64,000 nucleotides of DNA from Niallia sp. Man26. GTDB taxonomy: Bacteria > Bacillota > Bacilli > Bacillales > Cytobacillaceae. Position numbers and translations under genes: made by a program. The DNA lies in assembly GCF_022049065.2 (NCBI RefSeq), contig NZ_CP095743.1:139001-203000 (forward strand). The letters are read 5' to 3'. How positions within the stretch are numbered: the first letter of the stretch is position 1; each line of letters begins with the position of its first letter. The notes beneath the pieces were generated by a model that was not told where the DNA came from, made no database searches, and saw nothing but the letters and a program-made list of their open reading frames with translations. Positions 34,621 through 44,641 of this stretch are shown here, one piece after another.

Positions 34621-35265
34621 ATGACTTGTTCATCAAAGGTTATAGAATATATGCATGAATATCTTGATGAGGAAATATCAGAACAAGATAAGCATCAGTT
34701 AAAAAAACACTTGGATGAATGTGAAGATTGTGCAATTCATTTTCATGAATTGAAAAAGACAATTGCACTTGTACAAAGCACATCTCATATACAGGCTCCA
34801 GTTAATTTTACGGAGAATGTGCTGGCACTGCTGCCGAAGGAAAAGAAGCAGGCTGTCTTTAAAAGATGGGTGCGTAATCATCCCATGTTTGCTGCAGCAT
34901 CTTTATTTATTGTATTAATGATTTCAAGTCTCCTTTCCGCTTGGAATGAAAACCATGAATTTTCTGTTTCAAAACAGCCTAATTTGGTTGTTGAAAATGA
35001 TACGGTTATTGTTCCTAAAGGAGAGGTAGTTGAGGGAGATATCGTAGTCCGAAATGGAAATATTAAGATAGAAGGACAAGTGAAAGGCGATGTCACCGTT
35101 ATAAATGGAGAGAAGTATATGGCTTCTGCGAACCAGGTTACAGGTGAGATTGAGGAAGTTAATGAAGTCTTTGATTGGCTTTGGTACTACATCAAGTCAA
35201 CATTCGATGATATCACGGACATATTTAAAGGTGAAGAAGCAAAGAATAGCCTCCCTGCATATTAA
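34621..35265 (+). CDS. rsiW: anti-sigma-W factor RsiW
   Basis: 214 residues. The N-terminal zinc anti-sigma domain has the H-x3-C-x2-C motif in KHLDECEDC (near residues 29-37). One membrane segment lies near residues 85-107 (FAAASLFIVLMISSLLSAW), and the rest is extracytoplasmic. In B. subtilis RsiW is degraded by PrsW and RasP to free SigW. The extracellular part (VPKGEVVEGDIVVRNGNIKI) resembles the bactofilin-like repeats often seen in RsiW. The stop codon lies within the terminator hairpin. Confidence 0.93.
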   Translation: MTCSSKVIEYMHEYLDEEISEQDKHQLKKHLDECEDCAIHFHELKKTIALVQSTSHIQAPVNFTENVLALLPKEKKQAVFKRWVRNHPMFAAASLFIVLMISSLLSAWNENHEFSVSKQPNLVVENDTVIVPKGEVVEGDIVVRNGNIKIEGQVKGDVTVINGEKYMASANQVTGEIEEVNEVFDWLWYYIKSTFDDITDIFKGEEAKNSLPAY

Positions 35266-35281
35266 TTGCAGGGATTTTTCA
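35253..35281 (+). terminator. terminator overlapping the end of rsiW
   Basis: CCCTGCA-TATTAAT-TGCAGGG followed by ATTTTTC; the rsiW TAA is inside the loop. Confidence 0.75.
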
Positions 35282-35386
35282 TTCCTAACACTGATAAAAA
35301 CGGAAGAAGCATCATATAATAAAACCAAGAATTTTCCAATGGTTTATAGAAACATCCTCCTGTTTTTTAAAATTAGTATGTCCTGA

Positions 35387-35414
35387 TTGGTATTAAACAC
35401 AAATGTGATATAAT
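35387..35414 (+). promoter_or_regulatory. candidate promoter of cdaA-cdaR-glmM
   Basis: TTGGTA, 16-nt spacer, TATAAT. The 120 nt between rsiW and this site show no gene. Confidence 0.55.
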
Positions 35415-35483
35415 ATGATAATTGTAGGTAAATAAAACAAGCAGCGATTGCTTATGAAATATATATGCTTTGGAGGAAGGAAA

Positions 35484-36305
35484 ATGTCGTTTGCAGATTT
35501 CCCTTTTTTAAAATATTTAGCGAATACCGTAGACATTCTCCTTGTGTGGTATGTCATCTATAAAATCCTTATGATAGTAAAGGGTACAAAAGCTGTCCAA
35601 TTATTAAAAGGAATCTTTGTTATCCTAATCGTGAAGCTGCTGAGTGATTATTTCAACTTGCAGACAATGGGAACAATGATGGAGCAAGTGATTCAGTGGG
35701 GAGCACTAGGGCTCATCATCATTTTCCAAGGAGAACTGAGAAGGGCACTCGAACAGCTTGGTAGAGGAAAGTTCTTTTCGCGAAGCGGAATACCGGAAGA
35801 CCAAGCACAGCAACATGTGGTCGAATCCATTGTAAAAGCTGTTGATTATATGGCAAAACGGAGAATTGGTGCGCTTATCTCCATTGAAAGAGAGACAGGC
35901 ATGAATGACTATATTGAAACGGGGATTTCATTAGATTCCAAAATATCTTCTGAGCTTTTGATTAACATCTTTATCCCAAACACTCCTCTGCACGACGGTG
36001 CCGTTATTTTGCAAAAAAATAATATAGCTGCAGCTGCCTGTTATCTCCCTTTGTCTGAGAGTCCTTTCATATCAAAGGAGCTGGGCACAAGGCATAGAGC
36101 TGCACTTGGCATCAGTGAGGTAACGGACAGCATTACTATTGTTGTTTCTGAAGAAACTGGAGCTATTTCTATTACCAAAAATGGCGACCTCCATCGAGAT
36201 CTTAAATTGGAAGCATTTAAAGAACTATTGTCCAGTGCATTAATTGCACCTTCTGCCAAACATGCTTCCTCTGTTAAGTGGAGCTGGAAGGGGAAGAATA
36301 AATGA
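35484..36305 (+). CDS. cdaA: diadenylate cyclase CdaA
   Basis: 273 residues. Three N-terminal membrane helices (to about residue 80) are followed by a DAC domain with the DGA motif (PLHDGAVIL) and the RHR motif (LGTRHRAALGISE). It makes c-di-AMP from two ATP at the membrane. The ATG at 35484 follows TGGAGGAAGG; the longer frame from 35448 lacks such a site. It overlaps cdaR by 4 nt, so enzyme and regulator are coupled. Confidence 0.96.
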   Translation: MSFADFPFLKYLANTVDILLVWYVIYKILMIVKGTKAVQLLKGIFVILIVKLLSDYFNLQTMGTMMEQVIQWGALGLIIIFQGELRRALEQLGRGKFFSRSGIPEDQAQQHVVESIVKAVDYMAKRRIGALISIERETGMNDYIETGISLDSKISSELLINIFIPNTPLHDGAVILQKNNIAAAACYLPLSESPFISKELGTRHRAALGISEVTDSITIVVSEETGAISITKNGDLHRDLKLEAFKELLSSALIAPSAKHASSVKWSWKGKNK

Positions 36306-37621
36306 ATAAGTTATTTGACAGAATCGGAGAAAGCAATTGGTTTATGAAGGTAATTGCCTTCGCTCTTGCGTTGCTATTGTTTTTATATGTATATGATGGA
36401 AATGATAACTCTAATGATGTGAATGTCCCAGGAACAGAGGATACTGGAGTAGTAAAGGATATGCCTGTAAAGGTCTACTATGATACAGAGAATCTTATCG
36501 TATCCGGAGTGCCGGAAACAGTGGATGTTACGCTGACAGGACCCACAGTCCATTTACAATCGGCAAGACTGCAAAAGAATTTTGAAGTGTATGTTGATTT
36601 GACTGATGCAGAAATTGGCACGAAAAAGGTTACCCTTCAGGTCAAAGATCTTTCTGATAAACTGAAAGCCGATATTGATCCTGACACTATTGAGGTAACT
36701 TTAAAAGAGAAAGTAACAAAAGAAGTAAGCGTAGAAGCTGAGTATAACAGCAGCTTGATTGCTAAGGGGTATTCAACTGGCTCGGCAACTGTCAGTCCTT
36801 CGACTGTAAAGGTTACAGGAGCTAAGGATGAAATTGAGAAGATAGCCTATGTCAAAGCAAATGTAGAGCTGGAAGAAGGAACTAGTAAGGATATAAGCCA
36901 AAAGGCCAAAGTATCTGTTTTAGATAGCAGTTTAAATAAATTGGATGTCGAAGTGGAACCAGAAACGGTGGATGTGAATATCCCTGTAACAAGAACAAGT
37001 AAAACAGTTCCAATCAATATTGTAGAAAAAGGTGATCCGCCATCCAATATTACCATTGACTCTATTACTTTAAACAAAACGGAAGCGACAATTTCCGGTC
37101 CAGAAGATATACTAAAAGAAGTGGACAGTACAAGAGTTGAAGTGGACTTAAGTGATATAGATAAGGATTCAAATATTGAACTTCCTGTAATTATTTCAAA
37201 TGGCGTGACGGCTGTAGAACCGGAGCTTGTAACGGCCACTGTTAAAGTGACAGTTGGGAAGGATAGTGCAGATTCAGAGCAATCTTCCTCCTCAAGCGAA
37301 GATGATTCAGATGAAACAGCATCTGCAGAAGAACCGAGCACAAAAACAATCAGCGGTATACCTATTAACATACAAGGTCTGGGTGATGAGCTTGTGGCAG
37401 AAATAACAGACCCTGCTGATAAAAGCGCAAGTCTCGATGTAACTGGAGCAGATGAGATTGTTAAAGGCTTAGCAGCATCAGATTTTTCTCTGTATCTAGA
37501 TCTGACCGGGATGTCTGCTGGTGAACATGAAGTACAGATAACGGTTGAAGGTCCTGATGAGATCAGCTGGGAGCTGGCAAAAGAGACAGCAAGTGTATCA
37601 ATAACGGAAAAAGACGCTTAA
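36302..37621 (+). CDS. cdaR: CdaA regulatory protein CdaR (YbbR domains)
   Basis: 439 residues. One membrane helix near the N-terminus (WFMKVIAFALALLLFLYVY) is followed by about four extracellular YbbR repeats (each about 80 residues, with PVxVxY/VDVxLxGP-type strands). A Ser/Glu-rich linker at about residues 320-347 precedes the last repeat. CdaR binds CdaA and tunes its activity. The start overlaps the cdaA stop. Confidence 0.94.
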   Translation: MNKLFDRIGESNWFMKVIAFALALLLFLYVYDGNDNSNDVNVPGTEDTGVVKDMPVKVYYDTENLIVSGVPETVDVTLTGPTVHLQSARLQKNFEVYVDLTDAEIGTKKVTLQVKDLSDKLKADIDPDTIEVTLKEKVTKEVSVEAEYNSSLIAKGYSTGSATVSPSTVKVTGAKDEIEKIAYVKANVELEEGTSKDISQKAKVSVLDSSLNKLDVEVEPETVDVNIPVTRTSKTVPINIVEKGDPPSNITIDSITLNKTEATISGPEDILKEVDSTRVEVDLSDIDKDSNIELPVIISNGVTAVEPELVTATVKVTVGKDSADSEQSSSSSEDDSDETASAEEPSTKTISGIPINIQGLGDELVAEITDPADKSASLDVTGADEIVKGLAASDFSLYLDLTGMSAGEHEVQITVEGPDEISWELAKETASVSITEKDA

Positions 37622-37663
37622 CATGAATAAAGATTTATATTAGTTAGAAGGAGCGATTTAGGA

Positions 37664-39016
37664 ATGGGTAAATATTTCGGTACGGACGGAGTACGAGGAG
37701 TAGCAAATAGCGAACTGACACCTGAAATAGCATTTAAGCTTGGGAGATTCGGTGGTTTCGTCCTGACAAAAGATCAAGATCGGCCTAAAGTACTGATTGG
37801 CCGTGATACTCGTATTTCAGGCCATATGCTGGAAGGAGCCCTAGTAGCAGGATTGCTTTCCATCGGTGCGGAAGTAATGCGCTTAGGTGTTATTTCTACA
37901 CCTGGGGTATCCTATTTGACAAAAGTTCTGGGAGCACAGGCCGGTGTAATGATATCCGCTTCCCATAACCCTGTTGCCGATAATGGCATTAAGTTTTTCG
38001 GTCCAGATGGCTTTAAACTTTCAGATGAACAAGAATTAGAAATAGAAGCATTGATTGATCAAGGTGTTGACTCATTGCCAAGACCAACTGGAGCAGATCT
38101 TGGACAAGTTAATGATTATTTTGAAGGTGGGCAAAAATACCTGCAGTTCCTGAAGCAAACTGTTGATGAAGAGTTTGACGGCATTCATGTTGCGCTTGAC
38201 TGTGCACACGGAGCAACATCTGCTCTTGCTATGCATCTTTTTGCTGATTTGGATGCTGACATTTCAACAATGGGAGCATCTCCAAATGGATTAAATATAA
38301 ATGACGGGGTAGGCTCTACTCATCCAGAAACTTTGGCGGAATTTGTGAAGGAAAAACAAGCGGATGTTGGTTTAGCTTTTGATGGGGATGGCGATCGCCT
38401 AATAGCTGTTGATGAAAAAGGTGAGATCGTTGATGGCGATCAAATCATGTATATTTGTGCTAAATATCTGAAAGAAACTGGCCGCCTTAAACAAGATACA
38501 GTCGTATCGACTGTAATGAGCAATTTAGGCTTTTATAAGGCGCTGGAGCAGCATGGAATTAATAGCATACCTACAGCTGTCGGTGACCGCTATGTAGTGG
38601 AGGAAATGCGTAAAAATGGTTATAATCTTGGCGGAGAACAGTCAGGCCATATTATTTTCCTTGATTTTAATACAACTGGTGATGGTCTGTTGACAGGTCT
38701 TCAACTTGTAAACATTATGAAGGCAACGAAAAAGCCGTTATCAGAGTTGGCAGGAGAAATGAAGAAGTTCCCGCAAAAGTTAGTGAACATTAGGGTGACT
38801 GACAAGTACCATGTGACAGATAATGAGCAGGTGAAGGAAGTCATCAGTAAAGTGGAAGAGGACATGAATGGCAACGGCAGAATTTTAGTTCGTCCTTCTG
38901 GAACGGAACCGCTTGTCCGCGTAATGGCAGAGGCTCCAACAAGCGAATTATGTGATGCATATGTTAATATCATTGCTGAAGTAGTAGAGAAGGAAATGGG
39001 CTTGAAAGAGCAGTAA
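37664..39016 (+). CDS. glmM: phosphoglucosamine mutase GlmM
   Basis: 450 residues. The phosphoserine loop is [12 protein letters not shown] near residue 100, the magnesium loop DGDGDR near 241, the sugar loop GGEQSGH near 323 and the phosphate loop [11 protein letters not shown] near 408. It converts glucosamine-6-phosphate to glucosamine-1-phosphate for peptidoglycan. GlmM also binds and inhibits CdaA in bacilli, consistent with the cdaA-cdaR-glmM arrangement. Confidence 0.98.
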   Translation: MGKYFGTDGVRGVANSELTPEIAFKLGRFGGFVLTKDQDRPKVLIGRDTRISGHMLEGALVAGLLSIGAEVMRLGVISTPGVSYLTKVLGAQAGVMISASHNPVADNGIKFFGPDGFKLSDEQELEIEALIDQGVDSLPRPTGADLGQVNDYFEGGQKYLQFLKQTVDEEFDGIHVALDCAHGATSALAMHLFADLDADISTMGASPNGLNINDGVGSTHPETLAEFVKEKQADVGLAFDGDGDRLIAVDEKGEIVDGDQIMYICAKYLKETGRLKQDTVVSTVMSNLGFYKALEQHGINSIPTAVGDRYVVEEMRKNGYNLGGEQSGHIIFLDFNTTGDGLLTGLQLVNIMKATKKPLSELAGEMKKFPQKLVNIRVTDKYHVTDNEQVKEVISKVEEDMNGNGRILVRPSGTEPLVRVMAEAPTSELCDAYVNIIAEVVEKEMGLKEQ

Positions 39017-39054
39017 GCAAGGTATTGTCACATTTTTTTAAATACTGAATAGGA

Positions 39055-39106
39055 TAGAGGGTAAAGAAAATTCACTGGTTGAATCTTTCTTTATCCTCTT
39101 TTTTCA
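39055..39106 (+). terminator. terminator after glmM
   Basis: GAGGGTAAAGAAA pairs with TTTCTTTATCCTC, followed by TTTTTTC. Confidence 0.85.
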
Positions 39107-39135
39107 TAAAAGTAAAATACCTTAACTATTAGTAT

Positions 39136-39165
39136 TTGACGGATTATTTGAAAGTAAGGTATGAT
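39136..39165 (+). promoter_or_regulatory. promoter of glmS
   Basis: TTGACG, 18-nt spacer, TATGAT (five of six each), about 70 nt before the ribozyme core. Confidence 0.65.
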
Positions 39166-39231
39166 TAACTTGCTTTTGTGAAAAAAAGCAATATAAGAAA
39201 AGGGAGGGAGAAAAAGAAAGTAAAATTTCAT

Positions 39232-39410
39232 AAAGCGCCTGAACTAGCAGTGGACGAAACTTATGCTAGTTGACGAGGAGGAGGTTTATCGATATTTCGG
39301 CGGATGCCTCCCGGTTATAGCAAATCGTGAGCTTTATTTTAAAACATTAAGGTAACTTAATGGACAAAGAATAGGGCATGCTAACATAAAGATTAATTAT
39401 AAACATTACA
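39232..39410 (+). promoter_or_regulatory. glmS: glmS ribozyme-riboswitch
   Basis: The conserved core is present: AAGCGCC with the expected self-cleavage site between A39234 and G39235, then GTTGACGAGGAGGAGGTTTA, TCGGCGGATGCCTCCCGG, and the 3' pairing region to about 39400. On binding glucosamine-6-phosphate the RNA cleaves itself and the glmS message is degraded, giving feedback control. The 3' boundary is approximate. Confidence 0.93.
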
Positions 39411-39415
39411 GAGAT

Positions 39416-39457
39416 AGGGGAGCAAGTTTGTCCCCTAAGAAGACTTCTTGCTCCCCT
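39416..39457 (+). repeat. 11-bp hairpin between ribozyme and glmS ribosome binding site
   Basis: AGGGGAGCAAG (39416-39426) is perfectly complementary to CTTGCTCCCCT (39447-39457). A second CCCCT at 39432-39436 in the loop can pair with the same AGGGG, giving two exclusive folds. No T-run follows; the ribosome binding site CGGAGGA begins about 5 nt later, so this is not a normal terminator. Confidence 0.7.
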
Positions 39458-39476
39458 AGAACGGAGGAAAAGAAGT

Positions 39477-41279
39477 ATGTGTGGAATAGTTGGTATTATT
39501 GGAAACCAGGATGCAAAAGAGATTTTATTAAAAGGGCTTGAAAAGCTTGAATATAGAGGATATGATTCTGCAGGTATTGCCTTAAGCAATGCGGACGGAG
39601 TACAGGTATTTAAAGAAAAAGGCAGAATTGCAGATTTGCGCAGCATTGTGGATGAAACAGTGTTTGCTGATACAGGAATTGGCCATACACGCTGGGCAAC
39701 ACATGGTGTGCCAAGCAGATTGAATGCACATCCGCATAAAAGTGCGTCTGGTCGTTTTACCATTGTTCATAATGGAGTAATTGAGAACTACGATCTGTTA
39801 AAAAAGGAATACTTGCCAGAAGTTGAAATGAAAAGTGATACAGATACAGAAGTAGTTATTCAATTAATTGAACAAATTGTTGAGAGCGGCAAAGATGTTA
39901 AAGCAGCATTTGTGCAAACGTTGAAGATGCTAAAAGGTTCTTATGCTTTTGCTCTATTGGATGAGCAAAACAAAGATGTAATTTATGTTGCTAAAAACAA
40001 AAGTCCCCTTTTAGTCGGATTGGGAGAAGACTTCAACGTAGTAGCGAGCGATGCAATGGCAATGCTGCAAGTGACAGACCAATATGTTGAACTAATGGAT
40101 AAAGAAATTGTTCTAGTTTCAAAGGACAGAGTAGTAATTGAGACTTTAAACGGAGAAGTTATTTCCCGGGAAGCTTATACAGCTGAATTGGACGCAAGTG
40201 ACATTGAAAAAGGAACTTATCCTCATTACATGTTGAAGGAAATTGACGAGCAGCCGCTTGCTATTCGTAAAATCATTCAACAATACAGAGATGAAGATGG
40301 GAAGCTTACAATTGATCCTGCTATAATAGATGCAGTAAAAGCAGCAGATCGCCTATATATCATTGCAGCAGGAACTTCTTATCATGCAGGTCTGCTAGGC
40401 AAACAATTTATTGAAAGCTTAGCTAAGATTCCGGTAGAGGTTCATGTAGCTAGTGAATTCGGATACAATATGCCATTGCTTTCTGAAAAACCATTGTTCA
40501 TTTTCATTACGCAAAGTGGTGAAACAGCTGATAGCAGAGCTGTGCTTGTGCAAGTGAAGGAGCTTGGTTATCCAGCAATCACTATCACAAATGTTCCTGG
40601 TTCTACACTGTCTCGTGAAGCAGACCACACATTGCTGCTGCATGCAGGTCCTGAAATCGCGGTTGCTTCCACAAAGGCATATACTGCGCAGATGGCAGTA
40701 TTGTCTATACTTGCTGAAGTAACAGGCAGAAGCAAGGGCTATGATAGCAGCTTTGACTTAGTGCATGAGCTAGGCATCATTGCAAATGCAATGGAAGTTG
40801 TCTTTGAGCAAAAAGACGAACTTGAAACGATTGCTAGAGAATATCTATCTACAACAAGAAATGCATTCTTTATTGGCCGCGGAATTGATTATTATGTTGG
40901 TCTAGAAGGTGCGCTTAAGCTTAAAGAAATCTCTTACATCCAGGCAGAAGGCTTTGCAGGCGGGGAATTAAAGCATGGTACGATTGCTTTAATTGAAGAA
41001 GGAACGCCAATCATTGCTTTAGCAACACAGGAAAGTGTTAACTTGAGCATACGCGGAAATGTTAAAGAAGTGGTTGCACGCGGTGCTAATCCGTGCATCA
41101 TCTCCATGAAAGGCTTGGAGATGGACGGCGACCGTTTTATCGTTCCGGCTGTGCATGAGTTATTGACACCCCTTATCTCTGTATTACCGCTGCAGCTTAT
41201 TTCTTATTATGCAGCACTTCATAGAGACTGTGATGTTGATAAGCCGCGTAACTTGGCTAAATCTGTTACAGTTGAATAA
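39477..41279 (+). CDS. glmS: glutamine--fructose-6-phosphate aminotransferase (isomerizing)
   Basis: 600 residues. The N-terminal glutaminase domain has Cys2 as nucleophile (MCGIVGIIG) and the class II motifs GHTRWATHG. Two SIS sugar-isomerase domains follow (about 285-425 and 455-600), ending [15 protein letters not shown]. It makes glucosamine-6-phosphate, the entry to amino-sugar synthesis. Expression is controlled by the upstream ribozyme. Confidence 0.98.
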   Translation: MCGIVGIIGNQDAKEILLKGLEKLEYRGYDSAGIALSNADGVQVFKEKGRIADLRSIVDETVFADTGIGHTRWATHGVPSRLNAHPHKSASGRFTIVHNGVIENYDLLKKEYLPEVEMKSDTDTEVVIQLIEQIVESGKDVKAAFVQTLKMLKGSYAFALLDEQNKDVIYVAKNKSPLLVGLGEDFNVVASDAMAMLQVTDQYVELMDKEIVLVSKDRVVIETLNGEVISREAYTAELDASDIEKGTYPHYMLKEIDEQPLAIRKIIQQYRDEDGKLTIDPAIIDAVKAADRLYIIAAGTSYHAGLLGKQFIESLAKIPVEVHVASEFGYNMPLLSEKPLFIFITQSGETADSRAVLVQVKELGYPAITITNVPGSTLSREADHTLLLHAGPEIAVASTKAYTAQMAVLSILAEVTGRSKGYDSSFDLVHELGIIANAMEVVFEQKDELETIAREYLSTTRNAFFIGRGIDYYVGLEGALKLKEISYIQAEGFAGGELKHGTIALIEEGTPIIALATQESVNLSIRGNVKEVVARGANPCIISMKGLEMDGDRFIVPAVHELLTPLISVLPLQLISYYAALHRDCDVDKPRNLAKSVTVE

Positions 41280-41288
41280 ATAGATAAA

Positions 41289-41330
41289 AGTAAACCCTAT
41301 AGACTAATTTGTCTATAGGGTTTATTTATT
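41289..41330 (+). terminator. terminator after glmS
   Basis: TAAACCCTATAGAC pairs with GTCTATAGGGTTTA around TAATTT, followed by a T-rich stretch. Confidence 0.9.
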
Positions 41331-41380
41331 TTAAAAATCTAGTAAAAGGGCCTGCTTGAATTTGGTTCAAAAAGAAACAA

Positions 41381-41409
41381 TTGACAGAAAAATAAAAAAG
41401 AATTATTAT
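41381..41409 (+). promoter_or_regulatory. promoter of the siderophore importer operon
   Basis: TTGACA at 41381-41386, 17-nt spacer, TATTAT at 41404-41409. The Fur box lies over the start of transcription. Confidence 0.8.
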
Positions 41410-41412
41410 TAT

Positions 41413-41431
41413 TGAGAATGATAATCATTGT
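41413..41431 (+). promoter_or_regulatory. Fur box
   Basis: TTGAGAATGATAATCATTG contains the perfect palindrome AATGAT-A-ATCATT and closely matches the Fur consensus GATAATGATAATCATTATC. Position just downstream of the -10 suggests iron-dependent repression of the operon that follows. Confidence 0.88.
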
Positions 41432-41521
41432 AAAATGTGATGAATATGACTTTTTCAATAATTCTTGATCACTTTTTGCTCTATTAAACTTTCATAATAC
41501 ATAATAAGAGGGGACCTAGAT

Positions 41522-42574
41522 ATGCATATAAAACGCAATAAGTCATTTCTTCAGTTACTATTATTTTCAATTATTGCAATCTTAGTATTAGCAGGTTGTT
41601 CTAATTCATCATCAAATGATTCTGATAATGAGGAATCTGCTTCTTCCGATTCAGATTCCCAATATCCGATTACAATAAAACATGCTTTAGGTGAAGCAGT
41701 TATTGAAAAAAAACCAGAACGTGTTGTTACTATTCAATGGGGAAATCAAGATGTTGCTTTAGCTCTTGGTGTAGTGCCTGCAGGATTCTCAGCAGCAAAC
41801 TTTGGGGTACAGGATGACAGTGGTCTGCTTCCATGGACTGCAGAGAAGCTAGAAGAGCTTAATGCAGAAAACCCTAATGTTTTCCAAGATACTGACGGTC
41901 TTGATTTTGAGGCTATTTCAGATGCAAAACCAGACGTTATTCTTGCTGCTTACTCTGGTATTACGCAAGAAGATTATGATACCCTTTCTGAAATCGCTCC
42001 CGTTGTTGCATACCCAAAAGCAGCTTGGGCTACAACATGGCGTGAACAAGTGGAACTGAATGCAACAGGTATGGGAATGAAAGAAGAAGGCGAACAGCTT
42101 ATTACAGATGTTGAGGATATGATTAAAGAGAAATTGACTAAATACCCTCAAATTGAAGGTAAAAAAGTAGTTTGGGTAAACTTCTCAGCTGATGACTTAT
42201 CTAAGCTTCATTTATATACACCGGTTGACTCCCGTGTTGCTTTCTTGAAAGAACTTGGACTTGATTATCCAGACAGTGTTAAAGATTTAATTACAGACCC
42301 TAACAGTTATTCTCTAGAGTTAAGTGCGGAAAATGTAGAAGCACTTAATGATGCTGATGTAATTGTAGGTTACGGTAACGACGATTTATATAACGCAATT
42401 AAGGCAGACCCATTACTTGGAAACATCCCTGCTGTAAAAAGAGGTTCAGTAGCATTTATTGCAAGTGATACACCATTGGTTGCAGCGGGAACACCAACTC
42501 CGCTTTCAATCGAATACACTATTGATGAGTATTTAGAGCTAATTGGCGGAGCTGTCGATAAGATCAATGAATAG
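41522..42574 (+). CDS. iron-siderophore ABC transporter, substrate-binding lipoprotein
   Basis: 350 residues. The signal peptide ends in the lipobox LAGC (Cys about residue 25), then a Ser/Asp-rich linker and a class III periplasmic-binding-type fold (KKPERVVTIQWGNQDVALAL, DFEAISDAKPDVILAAYSGI). It is the cell-surface receptor of the importer formed with the next three genes. The family resembles B. subtilis YfiY or YhfQ; the actual siderophore cannot be read from sequence. Confidence 0.9.
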   Translation: MHIKRNKSFLQLLLFSIIAILVLAGCSNSSSNDSDNEESASSDSDSQYPITIKHALGEAVIEKKPERVVTIQWGNQDVALALGVVPAGFSAANFGVQDDSGLLPWTAEKLEELNAENPNVFQDTDGLDFEAISDAKPDVILAAYSGITQEDYDTLSEIAPVVAYPKAAWATTWREQVELNATGMGMKEEGEQLITDVEDMIKEKLTKYPQIEGKKVVWVNFSADDLSKLHLYTPVDSRVAFLKELGLDYPDSVKDLITDPNSYSLELSAENVEALNDADVIVGYGNDDLYNAIKADPLLGNIPAVKRGSVAFIASDTPLVAAGTPTPLSIEYTIDEYLELIGGAVDKINE

Positions 42575-43607
42575 TTTCTCCGCTTCAAAAGTTAAACAGA
42601 TGGACCTGCATGTTCCCAGAAACTTTAAGCTAGTTATTGTTTTGTCCATTATATTATTAATCGCCAGTATTATTGCTTCTCTCTCCTTTGGGGCTCGTGT
42701 GGTCAGCTTTCAAGACATAATGGACGGATTGTTTAGTCAGAATAAAGATTCCTTTGCGGCAAATATTGTGCGTAAGCGTCTGTCCAGAACGATTTTTAGT
42801 TTATTATGCGGAGCTGCATTAGGAGTATCTGGAGCGCTAATGCAAGCTATTACGCGCAATCCGCTTGCAGATCCTAGCATACTTGGAGTAAATACTGGAG
42901 CAGCATTATTTGTTGTTTGTGGACTGGCATTCTTTAATATTAGTACAGCAAATCAATATATATGGTTTGCTTTAATAGGAGCAGCATTAACAGCAGCATT
43001 TGTTTTTGGAATTGGTTCAATGGGACGAGGGGGAGCAACACCAATAAAGCTTGTATTGGCGGGAGCTGCAACAACTGCAGCTCTCTCTTCCCTTGTAACG
43101 GCTATTTTGATACCTAATTCTTATGCTATGGATCAATTCAGATTCTGGCAAGTAGGCAGTGTTGGTTCAGGAACTTGGGATTCTATTACAACATTTCTTC
43201 CTTTTCTGGCAATTGGTCTAATCATCGCCTTTATTTCGGCACCAGCATTGAATGCTCTTGCACTAGGAGACGATGTTGCATCAGGACTTGGCGTCAGACC
43301 AGGACTTTTACGTCTTGGGGCGGCTGTTGGCGGTGTGATATTATGTGGAGCAGCTACTGCGTTAGCAGGTCCAATTGGCTTTATTGGACTTTTATCTACA
43401 CATGTTATGCGGCTAATACTTGGTCCAGATGTACGATTTACCATTCCGATGTCCGCAATTGCAGGGGCAATTATATTAACGTTCTCTGATGTAATTGGAC
43501 GTCTTGTTGCCAGTCCTGGAGAACTAGAAGTTGGTGTTGTCACTGCATTTATAGGGGCACCAATACTCATCATATTAGCGAAGAAATCGAAAGTGCGGTC
43601 ATTATGA
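42567..43607 (+). CDS. iron-siderophore ABC transporter permease, FecCD family (first)
   Basis: 346 residues from the ATG at 42567, which overlaps the previous stop by 8 nt; a TTG at 42543 would add eight residues. About nine or ten membrane helices are visible, with the FecCD motif GALMQAITRNPLADPSILGV and the ATPase-contact region LGDDVASGLGVRPGLLRL. Its partner permease follows. Confidence 0.93.
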   Translation: MNSFSASKVKQMDLHVPRNFKLVIVLSIILLIASIIASLSFGARVVSFQDIMDGLFSQNKDSFAANIVRKRLSRTIFSLLCGAALGVSGALMQAITRNPLADPSILGVNTGAALFVVCGLAFFNISTANQYIWFALIGAALTAAFVFGIGSMGRGGATPIKLVLAGAATTAALSSLVTAILIPNSYAMDQFRFWQVGSVGSGTWDSITTFLPFLAIGLIIAFISAPALNALALGDDVASGLGVRPGLLRLGAAVGGVILCGAATALAGPIGFIGLLSTHVMRLILGPDVRFTIPMSAIAGAIILTFSDVIGRLVASPGELEVGVVTAFIGAPILIILAKKSKVRSL

Positions 43608-44641
43608 AAAATCAATCTAGTGAAGTTAACTTTATTATGACAGGCATCCGCAAAAGACGGCGTCGATGGATACAAGTTACTAGCTTACTGCTTCTGCTGA
43701 CTTGTATTCTTTGCTGCGCAATGCTTTTATTGGGTAACACAATCTATCCCATCCAAGAAGTTATTCGAACACTTTCAGGGGAAAAAATTGCAGGTGTTTC
43801 TTTTGCAGTCAATACGATACGTTTACCAAGAATGGTTGCAGGTCTTTTTGCAGGCTTTGCCTTTGGTGTTGCTGGCTATATATTTCAAACAATGCTGCGC
43901 AATCCACTTGCAAACCCAAATGTTCTAGGAATAACATCTGGCTCAAGTGCTGCAGCTGTTCTGTGTATCACTATGTTTCATACGAGCAATGCAGTTGTGT
44001 CTATTGCTTCTGTTATTGCAGGTCTTGTAACTGTTATTTTTATGTACGTATTATCCCGAGGGAAATCTTTCTCTATTGGACGCTTAATTCTTATTGGAAT
44101 AGGAATACAGGCTATACTTGATGCCGTAATATCTTATCTTTTGTTAATCAGTTCGCAGCAGGATATTCCAGCAGCACTTAGGTGGCTTAATGGAAGTTTG
44201 AATGGCTCTCGGATGGAAGAGCTGCCGCCGCTGATAATTACGGTCATTCTATTTACGCCAATTGTTCTATTGTTAGGCAGACACTTGAATATTTTAGAAC
44301 TTGGTGAGCAAATGGCAACTTCCCTTGGTGTTGCTGCTGGTAAGACAAGGGTTTTACTTATTGTAAGTTCTGTTTTTATGATTGCTATTGCGACATCAAC
44401 GACAGGTCCGATTGCATTTGTCTCCTTTCTTGCAGGTCCGATTGCTAATAGATTAGTAGGCGCGAGTTTCTCTAATATTTTACCAGCAGGTCTTGTAGGA
44501 GCCAGCTTAGTGTTAGCGGCAGATTTAATTGGCCAATTTGCTTTTGAGTATCGGTTCCCGGTAGGGGTAATAACTGGATTGCTAGGAGCGCCGTATTTAA
44601 TCTTGCTGTTAATCCGAATGAATCGAAAGGGAGAATTGTAA
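43604..44641 (+). CDS. iron-siderophore ABC transporter permease, FecCD family (second)
   Basis: 345 residues, about nine or ten membrane helices, with GYIFQTMLRNPLANPNVLGI and LGEQMATSLGVAAGKTRVLL. The ATG overlaps the previous stop (ATGA) and its own TAA shares an A with the ATPase start, so the transporter genes are tightly coupled. Confidence 0.93.
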   Translation: MKNQSSEVNFIMTGIRKRRRRWIQVTSLLLLLTCILCCAMLLLGNTIYPIQEVIRTLSGEKIAGVSFAVNTIRLPRMVAGLFAGFAFGVAGYIFQTMLRNPLANPNVLGITSGSSAAAVLCITMFHTSNAVVSIASVIAGLVTVIFMYVLSRGKSFSIGRLILIGIGIQAILDAVISYLLLISSQQDIPAALRWLNGSLNGSRMEELPPLIITVILFTPIVLLLGRHLNILELGEQMATSLGVAAGKTRVLLIVSSVFMIAIATSTTGPIAFVSFLAGPIANRLVGASFSNILPAGLVGASLVLAADLIGQFAFEYRFPVGVITGLLGAPYLILLLIRMNRKGEL

